This document shows positions 47,029 to 55,713 of a stretch of 64,000 nucleotides of DNA, piece after piece; within the stretch, counting starts at the first letter, position 1, and every line of letters begins with the position of its first letter. This DNA is from Polyangiaceae bacterium (GTDB taxonomy: Bacteria; Myxococcota_A; Polyangia; Polyangiales; Polyangiaceae), in the NCBI GenBank assembly GCA_016715885.1, contig JADJXL010000022.1, positions 186,001 through 250,000 of the forward strand, read 5' to 3'. The position numbers and the translations under genes are program-made. The notes beneath the pieces are model-generated. The model saw only the letters and a program-made list of their open reading frames with translations. It did not search any database and had not been told where the DNA came from.

Positions 47029-48759
47029 ATGGAGCGCAAGTCAGACACTTCGGCAGCATCGAAAGCCGCTGAGACCGACGAAAACTTTTCGTCGCTCGGT
47101 CTTTCCCCTGCCACGTTGGCGATGATCGAACAGCTTGGGTTCGAAAGACCGACCCCGATTCAGGCCCAAACGATTCCGCTGCTGCTGGAGGGCCGAGATG
47201 TTGCAGCTCAGGCTCAAACGGGAACGGGTAAAACGGCGGCGTATGGCTTGCCGCTCGTGGAACTGGTTGATCCCGAACACATGCGCGTGCAGGCGTTGGT
47301 CCTTTGTCCGACGCGAGAATTAGCCGTACAGGTTTCCGAGGCCGTTTATTCGTTTGGCAAATCGCAACGCATTCGAGTGCTCCCGATTTATGGAGGACAG
47401 CCGATCGATCGCCAAATTCGAGTGCTCGCGGCGGGGACGCACATCGTTGCAGGCACGCCGGGCCGCATTCTCGACCACATTCGACGCGAAACGCTCGATT
47501 TGTCGCACGTGCGCACCGTGATTCTCGACGAAGCGGATGAAATGTTGGCGATGGGGTTCATCGAGGACATCGAAACGATCTTGGGAAAACTTCCTCCCGA
47601 GCGACAAACTGCACTGTTTTCCGCGACGATGCCCGGCCCGATTGCGCGTTTGTCGAAGCGGTATTTGCGCAATCCGCAGCGTATCAAGACATCTTCGGAA
47701 GCGAAGAACGTGCCCATCATTCGGCAGACGTTTTACCAAGTCGCGCCGGCGCAAAAAATGGATGCGCTTTTCCGAGTGCTCGATATGGAGACGCCCGGCC
47801 CGACGATCATTTTTTGCAGCACGAAACGGGCAACGGAAGAGGTCGCCGAGAATTTGCGTGGGCGGGGGTGTTTGGCCGATGGTCTGCACGGGGACCTCAA
47901 TCAGCGAGACCGTGATCGCGTCATGCGGCGTTTCAAAGAGGGCCGCGTCGAGCTGCTCGTGGCGACCGACGTCGCTGCGCGAGGGCTCGATATCGAAACC
48001 GTGACGCACGTCATCAATTACGATATTCCCACGGACGTCGAGTCCTATACGCATCGTATTGGACGAACCGGGCGTGCGGGGCGCGAGGGCGACGCGATTA
48101 CGCTCGTAACGCCGCGAGAAATTGGGCAGCTTCGGTTCATCGAGCGATCCACGAAGGCGCAAATTCAGGCCATGCGCTTGCCGACGGACGCGGACTTGGC
48201 GATGCGCCGTCGGGAAGTCATGAAAAAATCGCTGGTGGAGGCGATTGAAGCAGGCGGGCTCGAAGCGTATTTCGCCATTGCCGAGGACCTCGTCAAAGAG
48301 CACGGTGCGACACCGGTCGTTGCGGCGGCGCTGAAGTTGATGGGGGCGCAAGACCAAGGCAATGCCGCCGAGCCTACCATGGCCATGGCTGCGCCAGCGG
48401 CGTCTCGACCCGAAGGAGGTATGGCGCGGCTGCTTCTCACCATGGGGCGGCGTGATGGCCTTCGGCCGAGCGACCTCGTTGGGTGCATTGCGAATGAAAC
48501 GGGTTTGCCCGGGCGCGAAATCGGCGCGATCGATATTTTTGAATACGAATCCTGCGTCGAAGTTCCGGAAGGGCGTGCAGAGGATGTGACCCGGGCACTT
48601 TTGGGCACGACGCTGCGCGGGCAAAAGGTGCGGGTCGAACGAGTGAGCGGCGCGGCGGTGGAAAAGCGCCGCGCATCGGACGTTCCGCCTGCGAGGCAAA
48701 CGCGGCCGCCGCCGCCCAAAAAGCCTCGCCGGGCACCGAATGCTCGTTCCCGGGACTAG
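47029..48759 (+). CDS. DEAD-box RNA helicase with DbpA-type RNA-binding domain
   Basis: A 576-residue ATP-dependent RNA helicase. Q-motif FERPTPIQAQTIP, Walker A AQTGTGKT (62-69), PTRELA, DEAD at 167-170, SAT, ATDVAARGLD and HRIGRTGRAGREG. A C-terminal DbpA-like RNA-binding domain follows (GRRDGLRPSDLVGCIANETG, GAIDIFE, VEVPEG), then a basic Pro/Arg tail. This matches the CsdA/DeaD class in ribosome assembly and cold response. ATG 47029 precedes the first conserved residues. Convergent with the flavin monooxygenase, gap 11 bases. Confidence 0.95.
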   Translation: MERKSDTSAASKAAETDENFSSLGLSPATLAMIEQLGFERPTPIQAQTIPLLLEGRDVAAQAQTGTGKTAAYGLPLVELVDPEHMRVQALVLCPTRELAVQVSEAVYSFGKSQRIRVLPIYGGQPIDRQIRVLAAGTHIVAGTPGRILDHIRRETLDLSHVRTVILDEADEMLAMGFIEDIETILGKLPPERQTALFSATMPGPIARLSKRYLRNPQRIKTSSEAKNVPIIRQTFYQVAPAQKMDALFRVLDMETPGPTIIFCSTKRATEEVAENLRGRGCLADGLHGDLNQRDRDRVMRRFKEGRVELLVATDVAARGLDIETVTHVINYDIPTDVESYTHRIGRTGRAGREGDAITLVTPREIGQLRFIERSTKAQIQAMRLPTDADLAMRRREVMKKSLVEAIEAGGLEAYFAIAEDLVKEHGATPVVAAALKLMGAQDQGNAAEPTMAMAAPAASRPEGGMARLLLTMGRRDGLRPSDLVGCIANETGLPGREIGAIDIFEYESCVEVPEGRAEDVTRALLGTTLRGQKVRVERVSGAAVEKRRASDVPPARQTRPPPPKKPRRAPNARSRD

Positions 48760-48770
48760 TCACGCGCGGG

Positions 48771-50285
48771 TCAATTGGCAAATGGCACGGGCCTCTGGGG
48801 GCTCGTGCGCGAGCTTCGCGCGCGCTCGTATTCGCGCACGACGTCGCGATAATCTTCTGCCGAATACGGCCCGACGATCTCGAGCAAGGCGTTTTTCTTG
48901 CGGTATGGATTCAACCCCAAATCCATCAAGAGCACGTCCAAGTATTGATGAAAGCGAGTGGCAATGCCGTACGAACGCGACGGCTCGAAAAGACCATTCT
49001 GCCTTTTCCAATCACGAACGTGCTCCATGGCCCGCTCCATTTCGTCGGCGGAAGGCAACGTCAGATCCCCGCGCAGGACGGCCGACGTCCAAAGGGTGCC
49101 GATTTCCACGCCCGGAACGTGCAAGAATCCATGATTGAATCCCGCGAAAGCGAGCCGTGGAATGCGTGGATGAACGAGGTGGCGGTACAGTTGCGTGCCG
49201 TCCGGTTCGGACTCCATCCACGTGCGATAGGGTTCGGGTAGAAATGGAAAGCCCGGGGATTTGTGCCCGATGGCGAGCGCCACGAGATCGCAAGGAATTT
49301 CGCGTCCGTCCTCGAGGAGCAATGCATTTTTCGAGAGGCCCTTGATTTCGCCGCGGCAAGGCAAAATCTTTCCTTGGATCACGAACGGGTAATAATCGTC
49401 GGGGGCGAGCGCGACGGCAGCACGCATTTGATAGGGGATCGATTCATCGGGCTCGAGCAGCCGCATGCGTTTTTGCACTTCGGGGTCTCGCCACAACGAA
49501 TGCAGCCCGGTTTGCGCCCGAACGACGAGCGTAATCATTTTCCAGAAACCGGATACTGCGGGCGAAAATCGTTCGTGTAATGCGGCCTCGATGGCATTCG
49601 GGTGCACCCACGCTGGAAGCATGGCCGTGCTCATGCGTCCGAACATGACATTGGCCATGTGTACGCCGAAAATTTCGCGCGGCAAAAGCCACCTTGGTGC
49701 ACGGAAAACATGATGCACCTTGGAGCCTCGTTGTGCGGCGAACGAGGCCATGTCGACGGCGCTCTTTCCAAACCCCACGACGGCGACGCGTTTGTCTCGC
49801 AAAACATCGAGATCGCGGATGTCTCGTTCGGTGAGCACTTCGCCCTGGAATTCGTCTCTACCGGGCAGTTCCAGCGCGGGTTTGTCTTGCGAATAATGGC
49901 CCACGGCGACGATGACGAAATCAAAAAGTTCGGAGTTTTTTCCATCCGGCGAGTTTGTCTCGACGGTCCATCCCTTGGGCTCTTCGCGGAGGGCCGTCAC
50001 TTCGTGCTGAAGGCGGACATCGATGCCGAAGTGATCGACGGCGGCCTTCAAGTAGCGGCGAATTTGTTCACCTGTGGGATGAAGGTCGGGTTTGAAGGGC
50101 CAGGGGAAATCCGCGAATTGGTAATGCTTGTCGATGTTTTGGAGGCGGACTTCGGGGTACGCGAGGGCCCAGATGCCACCGATCGTATTCGAGCGTTCGA
50201 ATACGACCACATCGAGGCCCGTTCGCATGAGAACTTGGGCAGCGGCGATGCCCGAGATGCCTGAACCGATAATGGCAATGCGCAT
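48771..50285 (-). CDS. Flavin-containing monooxygenase-like protein
   Basis: A 504-residue flavoprotein. FAD-binding GSGISG at 7-12 (IAIIGSGISGIAAAQVLM), VFERSNTIGGIW, then a second Rossmann GxGxSA (VVGFGKSAVDMA near 170) for NADPH, with DFVIVAVGHYSQDKP between. It fits the FMO/Baeyer-Villiger-like group, oxidising an unknown substrate in the cytoplasm. ATG 50285 is chosen; the longer open frame does not fit the family. Confidence 0.9.
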   Translation of the reverse strand: MRIAIIGSGISGIAAAQVLMRTGLDVVVFERSNTIGGIWALAYPEVRLQNIDKHYQFADFPWPFKPDLHPTGEQIRRYLKAAVDHFGIDVRLQHEVTALREEPKGWTVETNSPDGKNSELFDFVIVAVGHYSQDKPALELPGRDEFQGEVLTERDIRDLDVLRDKRVAVVGFGKSAVDMASFAAQRGSKVHHVFRAPRWLLPREIFGVHMANVMFGRMSTAMLPAWVHPNAIEAALHERFSPAVSGFWKMITLVVRAQTGLHSLWRDPEVQKRMRLLEPDESIPYQMRAAVALAPDDYYPFVIQGKILPCRGEIKGLSKNALLLEDGREIPCDLVALAIGHKSPGFPFLPEPYRTWMESEPDGTQLYRHLVHPRIPRLAFAGFNHGFLHVPGVEIGTLWTSAVLRGDLTLPSADEMERAMEHVRDWKRQNGLFEPSRSYGIATRFHQYLDVLLMDLGLNPYRKKNALLEIVGPYSAEDYRDVVREYERARSSRTSPQRPVPFAN

Positions 50286-50438
50286 GGAGCGCACATAACA
50301 TATCGAAACGTCAACGGCATCCGTAATTTCGGATGGAGCACGAGCTCGACGTCGGAAAGTTGTTGCGTTTTCGCTTTTCTTACGCTCGCGCTTCACTTAC
50401 GATGACCCTCCACCAATCTCTTTTCAGTGGGGTCAATG

Positions 50439-52763
50439 ATGCGAACTTCGAGAGCTTTGGGTCTTGTGGCGGTCGGGTTGTTTTTGGGCGGAGCGGGATT
50501 TGCCTGCGGATCGAGCGGCAATACGTCGCTCACGTGTTCACCCGCGTGTGGTCCCGGGCAGACGTGCTCCAATGGCCAATGCGTTCCTACCGGTATGGGC
50601 GGTTCCGGAGGCACCGGAGGGGAATCCGGCGGCTTTGGCGGCTCCGGCGGTGAGCTCTTTCCCGATGCCGGATGTCCTGCTTCGCAAACGTGCCAGGATA
50701 CGTGCTGCCCAGCCGGTGAAATATGCGGCCTCGGTGTCGCGTGCGTGCGCGAGCAGCCGCCCTGCACGACGAACGACGAATGCCTCTTCGATAGCTATTG
50801 CAGCGGTGGCGTGTGCATTCCTTACGGAATACCGGCCGGCCACGATAACGATGATACGTGCGTATCGAACGTGTCGATCGACTCCATCGTCCCGTCCGAG
50901 CAATGCCGCTGGACCGGCCCGCCCGATGGCGATGCGCATCCCAATCATTTCCACGTCATGGCGACGCCCGTCGTCGTGGATTTCGATTTCGACAGCGACC
51001 CGAAAACGCTAACGCCTTCGATCGTCTTTTCGTCGTTTCCTACCCAGAATTCGTATCAGAACCCCGGCGTCATGCGAATCATCAGCGGCAAAGATTGCAG
51101 CCAGCAGTATAGCTTCGATGCCCCCGAAGATGCCACGATGTCGCCGGCATCCGTTGCCGTGGGTGACCTCGATGGCGATGGCCATGCCGAGGTCGTCGCG
51201 GCTCGTCATGGTGGCGGCGTGATTGCATTCCGATTCGATCCCGCGACCAAGACGTTCGGAACTCTTTGGCGATCCGGAACGTGCGCGGGCGGCATGGGCC
51301 CACCTTCGACGCCGGATACCACGGGCGGCACGGATAAATGGAGCGGCCCGTCCATTCATGACCTCGACGACGACGGGAAACCCGAAATCATATATGGTGC
51401 CACGGTTTATCGAGCCGACGGGTGCCTCGTGTCGGATTCGCTCGGCTTTCCCGTCTACAGCAAGGGTCTCGTGCCGGTCATTGCAGACGTCGATGAAGAC
51501 GGCAAAATGGAGCTCGTACGGGGCAACGCGATTCACGAGTGGAATGCTGCGATGAATGACTGGGTTGCCGAGCCCTATTTCAATGCCGGCGCGCTCAGTG
51601 CGGGGCAAGTGGCCGTCGCGGAAATGGGCAACTTCCCGGTTGCAGCGTTTGGCGGTCAGGATCGTGCGGAGGTCGTGGTCGTCGCGGGCGGGCACGTGCG
51701 AGTGCAAACGATCGAAGGGACCGTGGTTTTTGGTCCGATCACCATTCCAGGCGGCGGTACGGGAGGTTTGCCGACGGTGGCCGATTTCGATGGTGATGGG
51801 CGTCGTGAATTCGCGAGCGCTGGTGGAACGCGTTACGTCGTTTTCGACTTCGATTGCCTCGCCGGCGGTGACCCCGCAAAATGTGGTGGACAATCGATCG
51901 AAACCGGGATTTTGTGGTTACAACCGTCCCAAGATGCAAGCTCCAACGTGACGGGATCGAGCGTCTTCGATTTCGATTACGATGGCAAGGCCGAAGCCGT
52001 GTACGCCGACGAATGCTTTTTGCGCGTGTACGATGGCACGACGGGCAAGGTCATCTACAGCGTAGCTCGTTCGTCCGGAACGACCTATGAAAATCCGGTC
52101 ATCGTCGACGTCGACGGCGATTACCACACCGAAATCGTTTCGGCGGTGAACAATTACGCCGGAGGGCTCGGTTGTCCCGCGACCGATCCGCTGTTCCCGA
52201 ATGCGATGTTTTCGCAGAATCACGGTATCGTGGTTTTGCGCGACGAACAGGAGCGCTGGGCGGCTTCGAGGCCCGTGTGGAGTCAGCATGCTTATGCGGT
52301 GACGCACGTGGGCGACTTGGGACAAATACCGAAGACGTCGAGTGTGGCGCTCAATTGGAAAGACCCCGCGCTCAACAATTTCCGGCAAAATGTGCAAGGA
52401 GACCTCGAGGCGCTCGGAACGCCGGATCTCACGGCAGGCGGTGACGTGGGCGCCGTGAAATGCACCGGAACGGTTGCCACGATTGAAGCTCGTGTTTGCA
52501 ATCGCGGGACGCTTCCCATGGTGAGCGGCACGGAGGTGAGTTTTTATGATGGCACGCTTCAAGGACCGCTCTTGTGTACGGCGCAAATCCCGGTGGCGCT
52601 CGCCGTGGCCGAATGCACCATCGTGAATTGCCAGGCGGATCTTGGCGGCAAGAAGGTCGACATTTACGTGCGCGTCGATCCGCAGGGACAAACCAAAGAA
52701 TGCCACGAAATCAACAACGACGCGCTTTATCGCGGCGTGGAATGCGGAGCCATTCCGAATTAG
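50439..52763 (+). CDS. FG-GAP/VCBS-repeat lipoprotein with CARDB-like domain
   Basis: A 774-residue lipoprotein: lipobox GAGFAC, a Gly/Ser linker and three Cys-rich segments (CSPACGPGQTCSNGQC, CTTNDECLFDSYC). At least five FG-GAP-type calcium loops follow (VGDLDGDGHAEVV, DVDEDGKMELV, ADFDGDGRREF, FDFDYDGKAEAV, VDVDGDYHTEIV), forming an integrin-like beta-propeller. The last 110 residues resemble a CARDB Ig-like domain ending CHEINN. Probably surface adhesion or binding. ATG 50439 has GGGG 6 bases upstream. Confidence 0.85.
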   Translation: MRTSRALGLVAVGLFLGGAGFACGSSGNTSLTCSPACGPGQTCSNGQCVPTGMGGSGGTGGESGGFGGSGGELFPDAGCPASQTCQDTCCPAGEICGLGVACVREQPPCTTNDECLFDSYCSGGVCIPYGIPAGHDNDDTCVSNVSIDSIVPSEQCRWTGPPDGDAHPNHFHVMATPVVVDFDFDSDPKTLTPSIVFSSFPTQNSYQNPGVMRIISGKDCSQQYSFDAPEDATMSPASVAVGDLDGDGHAEVVAARHGGGVIAFRFDPATKTFGTLWRSGTCAGGMGPPSTPDTTGGTDKWSGPSIHDLDDDGKPEIIYGATVYRADGCLVSDSLGFPVYSKGLVPVIADVDEDGKMELVRGNAIHEWNAAMNDWVAEPYFNAGALSAGQVAVAEMGNFPVAAFGGQDRAEVVVVAGGHVRVQTIEGTVVFGPITIPGGGTGGLPTVADFDGDGRREFASAGGTRYVVFDFDCLAGGDPAKCGGQSIETGILWLQPSQDASSNVTGSSVFDFDYDGKAEAVYADECFLRVYDGTTGKVIYSVARSSGTTYENPVIVDVDGDYHTEIVSAVNNYAGGLGCPATDPLFPNAMFSQNHGIVVLRDEQERWAASRPVWSQHAYAVTHVGDLGQIPKTSSVALNWKDPALNNFRQNVQGDLEALGTPDLTAGGDVGAVKCTGTVATIEARVCNRGTLPMVSGTEVSFYDGTLQGPLLCTAQIPVALAVAECTIVNCQADLGGKKVDIYVRVDPQGQTKECHEINNDALYRGVECGAIPN

Positions 52764-52812
52764 GGCATATTCAGCAGGTCGCAGTGCGGCTGCTGCACCT
52801 CACTCCTTGACT

Positions 52813-52843
52813 CCTCTCCCCGGCGTAAAACGCCGCGGAGAGG
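52813..52843 (+). terminator. Stem-loop after the VCBS lipoprotein gene
   Basis: CCTCTCCCCGGCG (52813-52825) pairs with CGCCGCGGAGAGG (52831-52843) with one mismatch around a TAAAA loop, about 50 bases past the stop. No long T-tract, so it may terminate or protect the 3' end. Confidence 0.5.
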
Positions 52844-53263
52844 GGAAAGGACGCTCACCTGGGTCGACTGCATCCGGTGAGCGAAGCAAACCTGCAACGA
52901 GTGGCGAAGCGAAAACGAAGCGTCGAAGGGTAAGCGTGGCTGCGAGTTTGCATGAATGGCAAGAGCTTGTCATTCGTTCACCGCACGATCGCAAGCTCGA
53001 ACGTGGGCATTCATATTTCGATTGACGGCGTGCGAGACATGCGCATCTCGTCGATCATCGAGCGTCCTGTGACGGCTTGGTTCGTGTCGCAGAATTTGTA
53101 CTCGCGGTGCCGGTGATGATACACATCGTTGGTGATGGCGAGTTCGGCTTGCTGGGTCTGCAAAACAACGGGTCTGCAATCTTGACAAACTTGCGAGTGA
53201 TCATGCGCATGACGGCGACGATTCGTTGCGGCTCAAAGAATGTGGAGTCGAGCGAGTGGTCGA

Positions 53264-53292
53264 TTGACAAGTTCGTCCACGAGTGGGATAGA
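53264..53292 (+). promoter_or_regulatory. Candidate promoter of the TPR/PEGA gene
   Basis: TTGACA (53264-53269), 17-base spacer, GATAGA (53287-53292). Transcription would start near 53299, at the GTG 53298 / ATG 53307 start, implying a leaderless mRNA. The -10 matches only 3 of 6. Confidence 0.3.
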
Positions 53293-53306
53293 ACCGAGTG
53301 GCTCAC

Positions 53307-54353
53307 ATGAGGGGACGCAGAAATTACGCTTGGGTAGTGGCTTTGGGGATCGCGCTTGGGCTCTGCTCTGGCAATTCGCAGAACGTATGGGCTCAAACGA
53401 AAAAAGGTGCGAAGGCGCCGACAGGGAAAACGGCGGCGCCGGCCGATCCTGCGACGGTTGAATTCGAAAAACACTTCGCGGCGGGGCAAGCTGCGGCGAA
53501 AGCGAACCGTTGGGATGCGGCTCGTCAGGAATTTTTGCTGGCTCTCGACTTGAGGCCGGATCATGCGGGAACCGTGGCGCTGCTCGCGCAGGCCGAGATG
53601 GCGACGGGGCGGCATCGTGAGGCAGCCGAACACCTGCAGATCTTTTTGGATTACGCGGTGGGTCTCAGTCCTGCGGATCGCAAGACGGCGGAAGACTTGT
53701 TGATCGAAGCGCAGTCGAAGCTTGCCATTGTGACCATCAAGGTGGACAAACCCGGAGCGAAGATCACGGTGGATGGGCGTGTTTTGGGCACGTCGCCGCT
53801 TTCCGAACCGGTGCTCGTGGATGCTGGGGCGCAGCGGCGATTCGAAGCCGAAGGGCCGGATGGTCGCGCGAAAGTGACCGTGGATCTCGAGCCGCGCACG
53901 ACGCCGACGATCAACATGGTGCTCACGCCGCCTCCCACGAAAGTCATCAAGGAGTCGCAAACGTGGCGCACGCCGGTGATTTTTGCCGGCATTGGCCTTG
54001 GTGTGGCGGGCATTGGAACAGGTGTGGGTTTTCTCGTGGCCGCGTCGGCGAAGCATGCCGATGCCGTTGATCTTGCCGGCCAAATCTCCTTCGATCGCGC
54101 GACGAACGAGACGCTTTGTCCAGCGAGTAGCACCGATGGCCGTTGCGCAGAGCTCTCAGAGCTTCAGAGTCAGCGTGACACATTTGGCAAAATCGCCATG
54201 GCGGGGTTCATCGTTGGCGGGGTTGCTGCGGTAGGCACGACGATTTTGGCCATTACCACGGCATCTGGCAAGACGTCTACGGCAGCACCGAAAAAGAAGT
54301 CGCTGCTCGTCTTGCCTGCGCCGGGTGGGGTTCTTGTGCAGGGAACGTTTTGA
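53307..54353 (+). CDS. TPR and PEGA-domain membrane protein
   Basis: A 348-residue protein: N-terminal signal/anchor (WVVALGIALGLCSG), TPR region at about 40-120 (AAGQAAAKANRWDAARQEFLLALDLRPDH), and a PEGA domain (about 140-205: VTIKVDKPGAKITVDGRVLGTSPL, LVDAGAQRRFEAEG). Two TM helices follow near 225-250 and 295-315. PEGA domains occur on the outer face of membranes in myxobacteria, and this TPR-PEGA layout is common near serine/threonine kinase or surface operons. ATG 53307; GTG 53298 is possible. Confidence 0.8.
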   Translation: MRGRRNYAWVVALGIALGLCSGNSQNVWAQTKKGAKAPTGKTAAPADPATVEFEKHFAAGQAAAKANRWDAARQEFLLALDLRPDHAGTVALLAQAEMATGRHREAAEHLQIFLDYAVGLSPADRKTAEDLLIEAQSKLAIVTIKVDKPGAKITVDGRVLGTSPLSEPVLVDAGAQRRFEAEGPDGRAKVTVDLEPRTTPTINMVLTPPPTKVIKESQTWRTPVIFAGIGLGVAGIGTGVGFLVAASAKHADAVDLAGQISFDRATNETLCPASSTDGRCAELSELQSQRDTFGKIAMAGFIVGGVAAVGTTILAITTASGKTSTAAPKKKSLLVLPAPGGVLVQGTF

Positions 54354-54379
54354 GTACCAAGCTTTGGTAGGAGTTTGTC

Positions 54380-55581
54380 ATGGCACGACGTGGGCTTGCG
54401 ACTTGGCTTTCGGCGGGATCGTTGCTGGTGGGATTGTCGACGGTCGTGGTGTCGTTCATGGGCTGCTACGACAACTTGGCAGCTCAATCGGGGAAGTGCG
54501 TAGGGCCGGATGACGACAATCCGTGCACGGTTCCCACGTGTTCGGAGGGATCGACGACGGCGGTACAAGTTGCCGCGCCTGATGATCCGCCGGTGGAATG
54601 CGCACGCGGAGAGAATGCAGGGGTTTGCAAAAAAGGCTTGTGCGAGCTCGATTGCGGGCAGAATTGCAAGTGCGCGTCCGATGCTGAATGTCCGCCGAGC
54701 ACGGCCTGCGTGACGTGGACGTGCGACGAAAACAAGCAATGCAAACGCACGGACGCGGAGGATATGAAGCTGGTCGATACGGCCGAGCCGAACGATTGCA
54801 AGAAGACCGTTTGCATCAGTGGCGCACCACAGCTCGTGAATGATGAGAATGATACGCTTCCGGATGTTCTCGGGGATTGCAAAAGTGCCGACGTGCTTGA
54901 AATGGGATGCACTCGACAATGCCCAAAGACGACGATTTGCCTGCGGAGATCGATGGCGATTGTCGCAAGCCCGCGTGTGACATGGGTAACCCTACGACGG
55001 ATCCGGATGACACGGACGAACCCATGGATACGGAATGTATCAATAACAAGTGCGCTGGCGGAGTTCCCACGGACGAGCCCGCAAAAACCGGCACAATATG
55101 TTCTACGGGCTACTGCAATCTGGCAGGTGAGTGCGTCGATTGTTTCAAGACACCCGATTGGGGTGATTGCGGTGGTGGTGATTGCCCCGCGAAATTGTGC
55201 AATGGAGAAGTCTGCGGCTCGATGAATGACCACTGCAAGAGTGGTGCATGCGTAGACGGTGTCTGTTGCAATGAGGCATGCTCGGCGGAATGTAAGGCTT
55301 GCAATGTCGCTGGGAGCGTTGGAACGTGTACCAACGTGCCAAAATTCGCAGGAGACACCTTCCAGGTTGGGGGCGTGCCAAAGGAATGTAAGAATACCAA
55401 TGGCTTCGCGTGCGATGGCAATGGCGCGTGCAAGCCGAGCGGTGGCGCGTCATGCGTTGAAAACGCCGGTTGTCTCAGCGGCCAATGCGACATGATGATG
55501 TGTACGTGGCAAGTTGGCGAATTCTGCGATAGTCCGGCGGAATGTGGAGCGTTCACATGCGTCAACGGTAAATGTCAGTAG
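54380..55581 (+). pseudogene. Cysteine-rich secreted protein split by a frameshift
   Basis: ATG 54380 with TAGGAG 7 bases upstream opens a protein with a hydrophobic N-terminus (LLVGLSTVVVSFMGC) and a run of Cys-rich modules (CTVPTCSEG, CKCASDAECPPSTACVTWTCDENKQC). At about 54890-54925 the frame breaks. A second frame then continues the same style (DDDLPAEIDGDCRKPACDMG, CNGEVCGSMNDHC, CDSPAECGAFTCVNGKC) to 55581. The repeated GDC(K/R) units on both sides show these are one gene. At least one base is extra or missing there. The reading frame implies disulfide-rich modules like those in myxobacterial surface lipoproteins. Confidence 0.7.
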
Positions 55582-55713
55582 TCTTGTCGAGTTGCGTATG
55601 ACGCCTGCCTCCTCGGGCTCGCAACCAGAAACACTTTCTGCAAAACGCCGTTCGCGTGCCCCGTTTCGACGAGCTTCGGAATGACGGTCAGCGTCCCATG
55701 AAATAGGCTCCCC

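Larger units (their letters stand above)
52764..53306. other. Intergenic region with hairpin and candidate promoter
   Basis: This 543-base region contains a stem-loop just after the VCBS gene (52813-52843) and a TTGACA-type -35 near the next gene. I found no convincing protein or RNA gene. A 77-codon open frame at 53077-53310 overlaps the next start and has no ribosome site. Confidence 0.5.

Noticed and set aside
53077..53310. 77-codon open frame before the TPR/PEGA gene
   Set aside because: No ribosome site, overlaps the next start, and no similarity recognised.
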